From Candidatus Babeliales bacterium (GTDB lineage: Bacteria > Babelota > Babeliae > Babelales > RVW-14): a DNA stretch of 56,398 bases. Positions 44,206 through 53,140 of this stretch are shown in pieces. The stretch lies in NCBI GenBank assembly GCA_019746485.1, contig JAIERW010000004.1, forward strand, positions 1 to 56,398, read 5' to 3'. A model generated the notes under the pieces. The model worked only from the letters and a program-made list of their open reading frames with translations, did not search any database and had not been told where the DNA came from. The position numbers and the translations under genes are program-made. Position 1 is the first letter of the stretch, and each line of letters opens with the position of its first letter.

Positions 44206-45825
44206 ATGAGTATGTTTATGACCGTTTACCGTTTGCTTGCCTGCTCGTTGTTTTTGACGTTGGGCTTTACCAATGTAGTTGTTGGTAAGCGTAGGAATGT
44301 GGGACCAACGGTACAAGTGGTTGAAAATTTTGAATACAAAAGTCCGGTGCGTGCTCATCACAATTGGTCGAGCATTTGTCGTGCGTATGGCAACGCCGTG
44401 TTGCGCATTAGTGTGTGCCACAACGTTATGAATCTTCTGGAGCCGTACAAAATTCCTGACCAAAGCTTTAGTTCCGGTACCGGTTTTGTAATTTCGGGGG
44501 ATGGTTATGTGTTGACCAACTTTCATGTGGTCAACCAAGGCAATCCGCTCTATGCACAGGTGCCCGCACTTGGTCGCGAATATTTTGAACTTGAGTTTGT
44601 TGGCGCAAACCCAGAAAAAGATGTGGCGCTGGTAAAAATTGTTGATCGCGATTTAGAAAAAATTAAAAAGGCGTTGGGCGTTGATCAACTTACTTATTTT
44701 TCGTGTGGTGATTCAGACGATTTGGCTGAAGCGCAAGAAGTGTTAATTTTAGGCTATCCACTTGGCCAAGAAAATTTAAAGAGTTCGTTGGGTATTATTT
44801 CAGGTCGCGAAAGTACCAGTGTTGGGGAATGTCTTCAAACAACTGCACCAATCAACCCTGGCAATTCTGGTGGTCCGTCGCTTGACGAAAACGGTAATGT
44901 GGTTGGTATTTGTGTGCTCAAAGCGGTGGGTGCCGACACGGAAGGCGTTGCGTATTTAATTCCCATCAACAATGTTAAAGCCATGTTGCATGAGTTAACC
45001 AAAAATAAAATTACGCGTTCTCCGTACTGGGGCTGCAAGTTGACGCCGGTTAACGAGCATACGCTTAAATTTTTGGGCAACCCAACCGATGGTGGTGTTT
45101 ATGTTGCTAAAGTAAGCAAAGGATCACTGGCCGAACAAGTTGGTTTGCAAAAAGGCGATATTGTCTACGCAGTTAACGGCACGGTAATTGACCGTTATGG
45201 CCAGCTCAATGTTTCGTGGACGCGTGACAAAGTTTCATTGCGTGACTTTATGGCACGCATAGAGCTTGGCAGTACTGCTACCCTGGTTTACTATCGCAAT
45301 GGCCAACGCCTTGAACAATCAGTTGTTGTAGCAGGGACTGATAGCTTTGCCATTAAGCGCTATTATCCGTGGTACGAAGATGCCTTGCCGTACGAAGTTT
45401 TAGGTGCCATGGTTTTTGTAACGTTAACGCTTAATCATATCGACATGTTTAGAGAGATTGCGCGCTATTATCCTGAGTTTGACATGTCCATGATTACTAA
45501 ATATGAGCAGGAAGAAAAGCGCTTTGAGCCGCGGTTGATTATGACCGCTCTTTTGCCAACATCAAGCTTGCACAAAACGCGTTGCTTTAGAGAAGGCGAT
45601 CGCATTGTGAGTAAAATTAATGGTGTTGCAGTGCATACTATTCAAGATTTGCGTGGAGCAATTGTTGCTGGCAAGGGCAGCGAATATTTGACTATTGAAT
45701 GTGAAGGTGGTTCATTTTTCTGTTTGCCGGTGTGCGATATTATTAAAGAAGAAGAGATTTTATGCCAGCAGTATGGCTACAAAAAGTCTGACCTGATTGC
45801 TTTGCTTCAGGATGGCTTGAATTAA
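44206..45825 (+). CDS. Secreted Deg9-like serine protease 1
   Basis: 539 residues. ATG 44206 follows GGAG and gives a signal peptide (RLLACSLFLTLGFTNVVVG); earlier in-frame starts lack a site. A trypsin-fold domain carries the triad His107 (LTNFHVVNQ), Asp139 (EKDVALVKI) and Ser221 (NPGNSGGPS). Two PDZ-like domains follow (YVAKVSKGSLAEQVGLQKGD; then IVSKINGVAVHTIQDL). The order and the GYPLGQE and SGRE blocks resemble plant Deg9 and relatives more than DegP. Probably a periplasmic or secreted quality-control or processing protease. Confidence 0.88.
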   Translation: MSMFMTVYRLLACSLFLTLGFTNVVVGKRRNVGPTVQVVENFEYKSPVRAHHNWSSICRAYGNAVLRISVCHNVMNLLEPYKIPDQSFSSGTGFVISGDGYVLTNFHVVNQGNPLYAQVPALGREYFELEFVGANPEKDVALVKIVDRDLEKIKKALGVDQLTYFSCGDSDDLAEAQEVLILGYPLGQENLKSSLGIISGRESTSVGECLQTTAPINPGNSGGPSLDENGNVVGICVLKAVGADTEGVAYLIPINNVKAMLHELTKNKITRSPYWGCKLTPVNEHTLKFLGNPTDGGVYVAKVSKGSLAEQVGLQKGDIVYAVNGTVIDRYGQLNVSWTRDKVSLRDFMARIELGSTATLVYYRNGQRLEQSVVVAGTDSFAIKRYYPWYEDALPYEVLGAMVFVTLTLNHIDMFREIARYYPEFDMSMITKYEQEEKRFEPRLIMTALLPTSSLHKTRCFREGDRIVSKINGVAVHTIQDLRGAIVAGKGSEYLTIECEGGSFFCLPVCDIIKEEEILCQQYGYKKSDLIALLQDGLN

Positions 45826-45851
45826 AAACTTCCTATTTGCTTATAGAACTA

Positions 45852-45882
45852 TTGACTTTATTCTGCCCCAGCTTTCTATAAT
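45852..45882 (+). promoter_or_regulatory. Promoter of the 45931 gene
   Basis: TTGACT, 19-bp spacer, perfect TATAAT, about 50 bp before the start codon. Confidence 0.5.
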
Positions 45883-45930
45883 AAGCAGATAGGCGGTAAG
45901 TAGATGGTTAATTAAAAATAGGAGAATGGG

Positions 45931-46407
45931 ATGAATATATCTAAAAAAATGCGCTTTGTGTTGGCGCTTGGGCTGGCTGTTGTAACGACAAGTAATCAGG
46001 TTGTGGGTATTGGGTGGAGCATATACTGTACAAAGTTAGAAGAGATTGCTTTTAAATTTGCAAGTAAATTGGATCAATTGGGACTTTTTACAGCGATAGA
46101 TGTTGAGCCTTCTTCTTGTAAGAATTTTGTTTATACGACCAAAGTATTAGATATTCTTCCCTTGTTGATTAAACTCAAATTTGATGTGACTTCTGAACAA
46201 CAACAAAAGATTGATGATTTTTTTAATAACAATCCAGACCTTAAAGATAATCTGATTCAATATGCCAAAGATCTTAAAACTAAGCTTACACAACTCAAAA
46301 CCAAGGCAATAACTGGGGAGCTTACAGAGGCAGATTTTAATGATTTGTGGGCGCTTGTTGGTAAGGCTCTTGGGATTATAAAACAACTTAATAATCTGAT
46401 AGCGTAA
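45931..46407 (+). CDS. Small secreted helical protein, unknown
   Basis: 158 residues, not recognised. Signal peptide KKMRFVLALGLAVVTTSNQVVG. The mature part has two Cys (residues about 32 and 59) and is mostly helical, with a Lys-rich region (DLKTKLTQLKTKAITGE). AGGAGAAT lies before the ATG. It has its own promoter and a strong terminator and stands between serine proteases 1 and 2; a link with them is possible but not shown. Confidence 0.75.
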   Translation: MNISKKMRFVLALGLAVVTTSNQVVGIGWSIYCTKLEEIAFKFASKLDQLGLFTAIDVEPSSCKNFVYTTKVLDILPLLIKLKFDVTSEQQQKIDDFFNNNPDLKDNLIQYAKDLKTKLTQLKTKAITGELTEADFNDLWALVGKALGIIKQLNNLIA

Positions 46408-46427
46408 AGTTTTTATATTTTTAAAAT

Positions 46428-46465
46428 AAAAAAGGCGATGCTCGTACCTAGCATCGCCTTTTTTA
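46428..46465 (+). terminator. Terminator after the 45931 gene
   Basis: Stem ggcgatgct/agcatcgcc with A-run before and T6 after. Confidence 0.9.
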
Positions 46466-46544
46466 TTTATGCGTTGAATTTGAACAACGCTTTATGCTCT
46501 GCTAACACTGTCATCGATTTTTCAAAAACGAAAGAGGGTGTTGC

Positions 46545-48071
46545 ATGAGAAAAAAAATTAGCTCGTGGCTACTGTTAAGTGTGATAGCCAGTCTTTGTAT
46601 CAGCGACTTAGCATTCGCGCGCAAGCGCACAGCCCAAGTGGCCAAAGAGCCAGAAATTCCCGTTGCGCCAAACTGGCGGCAGGTACAAAAGCGTGCCAAA
46701 GATACCGTTGTGCAGGTTTTTGTTGAAACGTCAGCGTTTAATTGGAAAGAGCCGTTCAAATCTCCCAAGCAAGGCAGGGCGTGGGGAACCGCTTTTTTAA
46801 TCGACGAACAAGGCCACATGATTTCAAATTATCATGTGATTGACGAAAGTGTTGCGATTAAAATTCAGCTTCCCTCACTTGGTAAAGAGCGTTTTGATGT
46901 TAACGTGGTGGGCATTTGTCCCGAGCGTGATATTGCACTGCTTAAGCTAACTGATGATGCGCGTGAAAAAATTGTTGAAGCGCTTGGTGCGCTGCCCTTT
47001 TTAAATTTTGGTGACTCGGACAAAGTGGTGCGTACGCAAGAAGTGTTGGCGCTGGGCTACCCGCTGGGCCAAGAAAAGCTCAAAAGCACGCAGGGCATTG
47101 TGAGTGGGCGTGAGGGTTTGTGGGGTGAGTCGTACATTCAAATAACTGCGCCAATCAATTCTGGTAATTCCGGCGGGCCATCGCTTAATGCCGATGGTGA
47201 TGTGATTGGCATTAATACCGCTACTATTTCAAAAGCGCAAAATGTTGGGTACATAATTCCGGTCAATGACGTCATGAACATGATTGAAGCATTGTACACG
47301 ACTAAGTTATTGCACAAGCCCGTTTTGGGTGGCAAATTTAACAACGGCAGTAAAGATATGCTGGAGTTTTTCAACAATCCTTTGCCTGGTGGGCTTTATA
47401 TGGCACGCGTTTATCAAAACACGTTGTTAGAAAAAGCAGGCCTTCAAGAAGGTGATATGCTCTATGGTATTAACGAACACATCTTGGATTTGTATGGCGA
47501 GGCAAATGTTTCGTGGAGTGAAGACAAAGTGCCGCTCGTTTCGCTCTTAAATCGCTTTAAATTAAAACAAAAACTTACCTTGAATTTCTATCGTCGTGGA
47601 AAAAAAATGAGTGCGTCATTTGATTTTACCTTGCAAGAGCCGTTACCCATTCGCAAATTTTATCCAGGCTATGAAACGATCGATTATGAAATTATTGGTG
47701 GTATGGTGGTTATGGCGCTTACGCAAAATCATTTGGATATTTTTGAGCTTCCCAGCTTGGTCAAATATCATCGTCGTGAAAATCAGAGTAAGTCGCGCTT
47801 AATTTTGACGCATATTTTTAATAACTCTGCAGCGCAGCGTGCTCGTGTTCTTGAAATTGGCGATATTTTAGAAGAAGTTAATGGTGCAAAAGTTTATACG
47901 TTGGAAGATTTTAGGCGTGCCGTTAAACAAAACCAAGATTTTTTATCAGTAAAAACTGAGTCTAAACGTTTTATGGTGTTGGCAATAGAAACGGTTGTGC
48001 AGGAAGAAGCTAAGCTTGCTAGTACAAATTTTTATAAGAAATCACACCTTGTGCAAGAGCTTGAAGCATAA
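46545..48071 (+). CDS. Secreted Deg9-like serine protease 2
   Basis: 508 residues. Signal peptide KKISSWLLLSVIASLCISDLAFA. Triad His97 (SNYHVID), Asp129 (ERDIALLKL), Ser209 (NSGNSGGPS). PDZ-like domain 1 begins YMARVYQNTLLEKAGLQEGD; domain 2 includes IGDILEEVNGAKVYTLEDFR and the following FLSVKTESKRF. The C-terminal half lines up with plant Deg9, including the VLAIETVVQEEA stretch. AGAGGG is before the ATG. It is 21 bp from protease 3, so the two are co-transcribed. Confidence 0.9.
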   Translation: MRKKISSWLLLSVIASLCISDLAFARKRTAQVAKEPEIPVAPNWRQVQKRAKDTVVQVFVETSAFNWKEPFKSPKQGRAWGTAFLIDEQGHMISNYHVIDESVAIKIQLPSLGKERFDVNVVGICPERDIALLKLTDDAREKIVEALGALPFLNFGDSDKVVRTQEVLALGYPLGQEKLKSTQGIVSGREGLWGESYIQITAPINSGNSGGPSLNADGDVIGINTATISKAQNVGYIIPVNDVMNMIEALYTTKLLHKPVLGGKFNNGSKDMLEFFNNPLPGGLYMARVYQNTLLEKAGLQEGDMLYGINEHILDLYGEANVSWSEDKVPLVSLLNRFKLKQKLTLNFYRRGKKMSASFDFTLQEPLPIRKFYPGYETIDYEIIGGMVVMALTQNHLDIFELPSLVKYHRRENQSKSRLILTHIFNNSAAQRARVLEIGDILEEVNGAKVYTLEDFRRAVKQNQDFLSVKTESKRFMVLAIETVVQEEAKLASTNFYKKSHLVQELEA

Positions 48072-48092
48072 CATTTTGGGCAGGAGAGAAAG

Positions 48093-49466
48093 ATGAATGA
48101 TCAGCAAAATGCCGTAGTACAAATACTGGTACAAGCGGCTGCATTTAATTGGGCCGAGCCATATCGTGCACCAGACGGCTCAAGTGCTTATGGTAGCGGT
48201 TTTTTTATTGATGAGCTTGGCCATTTAGTTACCAATTATCATGTGGTTTCACAGGCTATTAGTATAGAATTTTACTTGCCTTCGTTTGGCAAAGAACAAT
48301 TTCAAGCAAAAATTATTGGTGTGTGCCCCACGCGCGACGTAGCGCTGCTCAAAGCAACCGACGAATCGCTTGAAAGAATAAAAAAAACGCTTGGTAGTGT
48401 GCCTTTTTTAAATGTTGGTGATTCAGACAAAGTAGTGCGTACGCAAGACGTAATTACGCTTGGCTTTCCGCTGGGTCAAGATGCTATCAAAAGTACTCAG
48501 GGCATTGTGAGCGGCCGTCAGCACATTATGGGCGAGTCGTTCATTCAAATTACCGCTGCACTCAACCCAGGTAGCTCGGGTGGGCCAACCGTAGACAAAG
48601 ATAATAACGTCATTGGTATTAATACTTCAATTGTGCCTGAAGCGCAAAACGTTGGGTACATTATTCCCATCAGCGATGTGAAAGGCGTTATTGAAGATTT
48701 ACACAACGTTATGTTGCTGCGTACACCGCGGCTTGGTTGTGAGCTTAATTATGGCTCTCATGAAATGCTTGAATATTTAAATAATCCGGAACCGGGTGGT
48801 TTGTATGTTTCGCGCGTGTACAAAAATACGTTGTTAGACAAAGCTGGTATTCAAGAAGGCGATATGCTGTACCACATTGGCGGGCATGAGTTGGACATGT
48901 ACGGCGAGGCGCGTGAGCCGTGGAGCGAGGGCAAAGTTTCGCTGACCGCATTGCTTAATCGCTTTCGCATTGGCCAAAAGATTCCGCTTGTTGTCTATCG
49001 TTCTGGTAAAAAAATAGAAACTATGGTTTCGTTTGATATTCAAGAGCCGCTGCCTATTCGTATGGTTTTTCCTGAGCTTGAAAAGATTGAAATTGAAATG
49101 CTGGGCGGCATTATTGTGATGTCATTAACTATGAACCATATTATGTTTTTTGCAGAGCTTAATCCCTTTTTGGTTGATTTTAATCGACGCGAAATGCAAG
49201 AAGAGCCGCGCGTTTTGGTAACATCAATATTGCCCAACACGCAGGCTTACAATGGTCGCACGCTCTTTCCTGGCGATGTGATTGAAGAGATTAACGGCAA
49301 AAAAGTACGCACGTTGGATGATTTTCGTTCGGCAATTCAGTTAGATAGTAAATTTTTGCGCATAAAAACGCATAACCGTAAATTGGTTGTCTTTTCTGCT
49401 TCAAAAATTATTGAAGAGCATGAAGGGCTGATTAAAGTGCAGGGTGCCCAAGAAGAGAAGGATTGA
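48093..49466 (+). CDS. Deg9-like serine protease 3, no signal peptide
   Basis: 457 residues. The ATG has a good site (AGGAGAG) and the protein begins at the catalytic core: NAVVQILVQAAAFNWAEPY matches the post-signal region of protease 2. Triad His50 (TNYHVVS), Asp82 (TRDVALLKA), Ser162 in NPGSSGGPT, where the usual Asn before Ser is Ser. Two PDZ-like domains follow as in the other copies. Without a signal it is expected in the cytoplasm unless exported by another route. It looks like a tandem duplicate that lost its leader. Confidence 0.88.
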   Translation: MNDQQNAVVQILVQAAAFNWAEPYRAPDGSSAYGSGFFIDELGHLVTNYHVVSQAISIEFYLPSFGKEQFQAKIIGVCPTRDVALLKATDESLERIKKTLGSVPFLNVGDSDKVVRTQDVITLGFPLGQDAIKSTQGIVSGRQHIMGESFIQITAALNPGSSGGPTVDKDNNVIGINTSIVPEAQNVGYIIPISDVKGVIEDLHNVMLLRTPRLGCELNYGSHEMLEYLNNPEPGGLYVSRVYKNTLLDKAGIQEGDMLYHIGGHELDMYGEAREPWSEGKVSLTALLNRFRIGQKIPLVVYRSGKKIETMVSFDIQEPLPIRMVFPELEKIEIEMLGGIIVMSLTMNHIMFFAELNPFLVDFNRREMQEEPRVLVTSILPNTQAYNGRTLFPGDVIEEINGKKVRTLDDFRSAIQLDSKFLRIKTHNRKLVVFSASKIIEEHEGLIKVQGAQEEKD

Positions 49467-49509
49467 AGACAGAAAGCTCTTCTTTTGTAGCTGGCATGTG
49501 TACTTTTTG

Positions 49510-49537
49510 TTGAGTAAATAGATTTTTTCTTTATAAT
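49510..49537 (+). promoter_or_regulatory. Promoter of the secreted CYTH gene
   Basis: TTGAGT, 16-bp spacer, perfect TATAAT. Confidence 0.55.
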
Positions 49538-49602
49538 GTGCTCCACAATCATTGTTTTTTTATATATTTTTTACTTGTTTGTTTTGCACGGGAGCACTTT
49601 AT

Positions 49603-51543
49603 ATGCGTGGATTAGTAACAGCAATGTCTTTTGCAATTCTCGTACAGTTTGGTGCTGTATATGCTGATTTACCAAGTCTTGAAAAAATTGCTGGCAGATC
49701 TCTTGTTGCTATGAGTGAGTATGAGCAAATTCGATTCTGGGAGCTTAAGCACCGCGTAATTGAGATCATTTTACAGCAGGGTACAATTGCTAATTGTGAT
49801 TCATCTGATGCCATGGTTTTGCATTTGTTGAGTACCGTGTTAATGAATGCAGAAAATGGACAAGGTGCTGTTGATGCGTGGCGTCTTTTGGCAAAAAATA
49901 AGGAGCATGCGGTATCTTCTAAACACCGTGCTGTGCTTGCGCTTGACAAAGACGATATTGAGCAGCTTTATCATGCGGTAAAAGCTTTGGTCACTGATGC
50001 TGGCAAGATCGATCAAGACCTTGCCGTTCGTTGTGAGCAGCATAAAATTTTTGATGCTTTGCAACATAGTTTTCAGCCAACGGAGCGTAATTTTAATCAA
50101 CTCAAGAACGTTGGTATTTGTAGCAGCGTTTTGCCCGAATGTGTGCCTGTATTGAGACAGTGTTGTGAAACAGCGCCAGATTTGCCCCTGCTTGACCAAC
50201 TCAAGAATCAAAGAATTTTAACGGTGAATGGTCTTGCAAATTCCAAAGCTGCTTTCATGGTACATGATCTATTTGATCACTTTTGGCTTCTTTGTAAGCT
50301 TGAAGAGTATGGTTTTTTGACCAGGTATAAAGATTTTTTTGATGGGCTTGGTGATTTTGTATCAAAAGATATTTTTTCACGTGAAAGTGAGCTTGTTTCA
50401 TCGATTGGTTTTGAGTACCGTCTTTCTCTTGTTTCCAACGACTATCAGCCGGTTTTTTGCGTTCAAGATATAAAAAATATTTTACATGAAGCAAAGATAC
50501 ATGGTTTATCAACCAACAATCAAGATCGCGCCTTGGTCACACTGACAACGGTGTTTGGCAATCATAATGCCGCAAAAGCGCTGGAAATTATTTATAGTGG
50601 TGTGATAGTAGAATTGATGGAGCAGCGCAGAAAAGATGGTTGTATTAAATTAGTAAAAAATAATACAATGTTTGATGCCTTTGATCCGGAATATACGGCG
50701 CTTATTGTAGAAACATGTGCATTGTTGTTGAGTGATGCGCTCAAAGCACAGGATGTTATTGTGCGTATTGCCTTGTGTGCAGAAGAATATTTGCGTAATG
50801 TTGCATTTGGCAGGGTTTCTGGTCCATTAGTTGCTACCATAGACACGTGTGAATCTGATTATGAGCGTGCGCTTCCTCATGAGGTTGCTGCCTGGTTTGC
50901 ACAGCATAGTGGCTTTGCAGGCACGCGAGAAGTATTATCAAATAAAAAAATCACACCCAGAGAGGCGGTTATGGATGCTTTGGCTATTGAATATGAAATT
51001 AGATTTACTATTGAGCCTGAAGAATTTAAAAAATTATTGGTAGAGCGAGGAGCAACGCTTCTTGTGCCCAATCGATTGATGAAGCGCAAAACTTTTGAGC
51101 TGGGAGCAAACAGTTGGGGTCGCGTTCGTGATGAAGGTAATTGTGTTACCATGACCATTAAACGTTTGTCAGACGGCACAAAAATAGAAGGTGTTTCTGA
51201 AATAGAAATAAAGATTGATAACTTTACAAAGGGCTGTTTGCTCTTAGAAAGTCTTGGTCTTAAAGCTAAGTCATATCAAGAAAACTATCGCGAAGAATGG
51301 TTGTTTATGAATTGTTCGCTTGCGCTTGATCAATGGCCTGGCCTGCCTATGTTTGTAGAAATTGAAGGGGCTAGTGCGCAGCAGGTTCATGAAGCGTGTA
51401 GCGCGCTGGGCTTGAATACTGAAGAAGGTTTTTTTGGAAGTATCGATCTTATGTATGAGCGGTTTTTGGGCATTGAGCCGGTTATTTTTAACCGGTTGCC
51501 GCTGGTAACATTTGAAAGTTTTTCAAAGAAAAATGACGAGTAA
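49603..51543 (+). CDS. Exported protein with C-terminal CYTH domain
   Basis: 646 residues. ATG 49603 follows GGGAG; an earlier in-frame start at 49552 lacks a site. Signal peptide MRGLVTAMSFAILVQFGAVYA. Residues about 25-455 are a mostly helical region I do not recognise, with a possible metal-binding patch FMVHDLFDHFWLL. Residues about 462-630 match a CYTH/triphosphate tunnel fold: EYEIRF (E-x-E-x-R), then SWGRVRDEGNCVTMTIKR, EIEIKI, and MFVEIEG. CYTH enzymes hydrolyse or cyclise triphosphates and are usually cytoplasmic, so an exported one is unusual. Substrate unknown. Confidence 0.75.
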   Translation: MRGLVTAMSFAILVQFGAVYADLPSLEKIAGRSLVAMSEYEQIRFWELKHRVIEIILQQGTIANCDSSDAMVLHLLSTVLMNAENGQGAVDAWRLLAKNKEHAVSSKHRAVLALDKDDIEQLYHAVKALVTDAGKIDQDLAVRCEQHKIFDALQHSFQPTERNFNQLKNVGICSSVLPECVPVLRQCCETAPDLPLLDQLKNQRILTVNGLANSKAAFMVHDLFDHFWLLCKLEEYGFLTRYKDFFDGLGDFVSKDIFSRESELVSSIGFEYRLSLVSNDYQPVFCVQDIKNILHEAKIHGLSTNNQDRALVTLTTVFGNHNAAKALEIIYSGVIVELMEQRRKDGCIKLVKNNTMFDAFDPEYTALIVETCALLLSDALKAQDVIVRIALCAEEYLRNVAFGRVSGPLVATIDTCESDYERALPHEVAAWFAQHSGFAGTREVLSNKKITPREAVMDALAIEYEIRFTIEPEEFKKLLVERGATLLVPNRLMKRKTFELGANSWGRVRDEGNCVTMTIKRLSDGTKIEGVSEIEIKIDNFTKGCLLLESLGLKAKSYQENYREEWLFMNCSLALDQWPGLPMFVEIEGASAQQVHEACSALGLNTEEGFFGSIDLMYERFLGIEPVIFNRLPLVTFESFSKKNDE

Positions 51544-51594
51544 TTTTTAGATAAAAATTAAATAATAACAACAACGGACAATTTAAGGATGTTT

Positions 51595-51930
51595 ATGAAT
51601 AAAGCTTTTGGGTTGGCGCTTTTTTTCTCGGTAAGTTGTGCGACGAGTGGGTATGCATTTACTGAAAGTGAGAGAATGGCTTGGTGGGCTGAATTTAACA
51701 GTGACAAAGCTTATTTTGCAGAGACTGCGCGTGCAAGCATTTTGTCTAAATTAGGCCATGGTTTGCATGAATTTCTGACTGACAAGAATAAGCGTGATGA
51801 GCTTCAAGAAATATTAAGTTCATCGTATAAAACGTTTCATAACATGTTTTTTGATGAAGAAAAGAATGATTATAATCTTGAAAAACTTACTGCTTACTCG
51901 CAATGGCTTGTATGGCAACCAACGCGGTAA
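51595..51930 (+). CDS. Small secreted protein, paired paralogue A
   Basis: 111 residues, family unknown. ATG 51595 is five bases after AAGGA; the ATG two codons earlier overlaps that site. Signal peptide KAFGLALFFSVSCATSGYA. The mature part has WWAEFNSDKAYFAET and ends in a conserved block FFDEEKNDYNLEKLTAYSQW shared with the next gene. It may be in the same transcript as the exported CYTH gene 50 bp upstream. Confidence 0.75.
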   Translation: MNKAFGLALFFSVSCATSGYAFTESERMAWWAEFNSDKAYFAETARASILSKLGHGLHEFLTDKNKRDELQEILSSSYKTFHNMFFDEEKNDYNLEKLTAYSQWLVWQPTR

Positions 51931-51953
51931 GTTTTGAAGAGTAGTATTTTACG

Positions 51954-51986
51954 AAAAAGGGGCTTTGAATTTCAAAGCCCTTTTTG
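51954..51986 (+). terminator. Terminator after paralogue A
   Basis: Stem gggctttga/tcaaagccc between A5 and T5. Confidence 0.82.
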
Positions 51987-52022
51987 GTTTGCTAGTAATA
52001 ATTTAGAGAGAGATTTTTGATT

Positions 52023-52406
52023 ATGTTTAGAGCTTTTTTTGTGTCTATTTTTTTAGCAATAAGTTTAACCAGCAATGGTTATTCAGCTGCTTGCTCAGGC
52101 CAAAAGCAGGAATGGTTGACTGAGTTTAATGGTAACAAAGGATTTTTTATCACGGCAGTGTCACAACGATTTAATGGCGATGCAATTGGGTACATCAACA
52201 AGTTCATTAAAGATGTTCATGAGCGGGAGTATTTTTTTGCATTAACAGCAAAATATTTTCCTGAATTTCAGCAGGCATTTTTTGAAGAAGAAATCTGCGA
52301 TTATAATCTTGAAAAGCTGAAAGTTTATACAGAGTGGCTTGTAGGACAAAAAAGAAAGAGCCCTCAACGAATGACGTGGGAACAGCGTGCTATGCGTTTT
52401 TCATGA
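52023..52406 (+). CDS. Small secreted protein, paired paralogue B
   Basis: 127 residues. Signal peptide RAFFVSIFLAISLTSNGYSA; GAGAGAGA before ATG 52023. It shares EWLTEFNGNKGFF and the C-terminal FFEEEICDYNLEKLKVYTEW with paralogue A, then adds a short basic tail (GQKRKSPQRM). Unknown function. A terminator separates it from paralogue A. Confidence 0.75.
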   Translation: MFRAFFVSIFLAISLTSNGYSAACSGQKQEWLTEFNGNKGFFITAVSQRFNGDAIGYINKFIKDVHEREYFFALTAKYFPEFQQAFFEEEICDYNLEKLKVYTEWLVGQKRKSPQRMTWEQRAMRFS

Positions 52407-52410
52407 AGAT

Positions 52411-52445
52411 AACAAAGAGGCTTGGCGCAAACCAAGCCTCTTTTC
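52411..52445 (+). terminator. Terminator after paralogue B
   Basis: Stem gaggcttgg/ccaagcctc, loop cgcaaa, then T4CT3. Confidence 0.85.
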
Positions 52446-52458
52446 TTTAAAATAAATG

Positions 52459-52776
52459 CTATTTTTTGTACGGTTGAATTGCCAAGTTCAAGCCAAGTGA
52501 GTTAAGTATCGGAATGATACTTGTTAGTTTGGGGTTTCCCTTGGCTGAAAGTGTGCGATAGAGATTTTCTCGATTTAAATTTGTTTCTTCTGCAATATCA
52601 GCGATGCTTAGGCCATGTGCTTCGATAACATTTCTCACGGCGATTAAGAAAATGCGAGGGTCTTCGTCCATAAGTGCAGCATTAAGATATGCAATTGCCT
52701 CTATGGGATCTTTTAAATCTTCAATCAGTCTTTCATGATAATCAATATGTCTGCTTTTTTTGGTTATTTTTTTCAT
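52459..52776 (-). CDS. HigA-type antitoxin (COG3636-like)
   Basis: 105 residues with a Cro/C1-type helix-turn-helix (LSIADIAEETNLNRENLYRTL followed by GNPKLTSI), the usual form of antitoxins paired with HigB/Gp49-type toxins. It neutralises the toxin and normally represses its own promoter. The ATG overlaps the toxin stop by four bases, in the toxin-first order typical of higBA. The N-terminal 50 residues hold the conserved DPIEAIAYLNAALMDEDPRI block. Confidence 0.88.
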   Translation of the reverse strand: MKKITKKSRHIDYHERLIEDLKDPIEAIAYLNAALMDEDPRIFLIAVRNVIEAHGLSIADIAEETNLNRENLYRTLSAKGNPKLTSIIPILNSLGLNLAIQPYKK

Positions 52777-53105
52777 CCTTTTTCCTTATATTCGAGCCAA
52801 TATTGCTTTGCTCTTTCTATGTCGCGATTTTGGCTTGCTTTATCTCCACCAATTAGCAAGATGACGACTGTGTTTCCCTTCTTGCCAAAGTAAATTCTAT
52901 AACCAGGTCCATAGTTTATGCGAAGTTCATGGATTCCCTGTGCGCCCTTAATTGGCTTACTATCTCCCAAATTTCCATCGCTAACTCTGTCAAGTCTTGT
53001 TCTTATGATGGCTCTTGTGCCTAGTTCAAGCTTATCTTTCCAAGTAAAAAATGGCGATTTCCCTGTCTTTGTCTTATAAACTACTATCTTTATAGGTTTA
53101 ATAAT
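52773..53105 (-). CDS. HigB/RelE-type toxin with non-canonical start codon
   Basis: About 110 residues if started at ATT 53105. The frame is open from 53132. The conserved family body is intact: YKTKTGKSPFFTWKD, then GNLGDSKPIKGAQGIHELRI, NYGPGYRIYFGKKG, LLIGGDKASQNRDIERA. No ATG, GTG or TTG occurs in frame before that body; the first is TTG 52970, which would cut off the N-terminal third. Candidate starts are ATA 53108, ATT 53105 or ATT 53102, six to twelve bases after a weak GGAA site. Either a rare start codon is used, giving low toxin output, or the toxin has been silenced by loss of its ATG. HigB-type toxins are ribosome-dependent mRNA endonucleases. Confidence 0.75.
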   Translation of the reverse strand: MIKPIKIVVYKTKTGKSPFFTWKDKLELGTRAIIRTRLDRVSDGNLGDSKPIKGAQGIHELRINYGPGYRIYFGKKGNTVVILLIGGDKASQNRDIERAKQYWLEYKEKG

Positions 53106-53140
53106 TATCTCAGATTCCAGGTTTTTAATAGCTTAACTCA

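Noticed and set aside
49440..49500. Possible terminator after serine protease 3
   Set aside because: Only a five-base stem (gaaga/tcttc) overlapping the stop codon; too weak.
52773..52970. Toxin read as a 65-residue protein from TTG 52970
   Set aside because: This start removes the conserved N-terminal third of the toxin, which is intact upstream in the same frame; a start near 53105 fits the family better.
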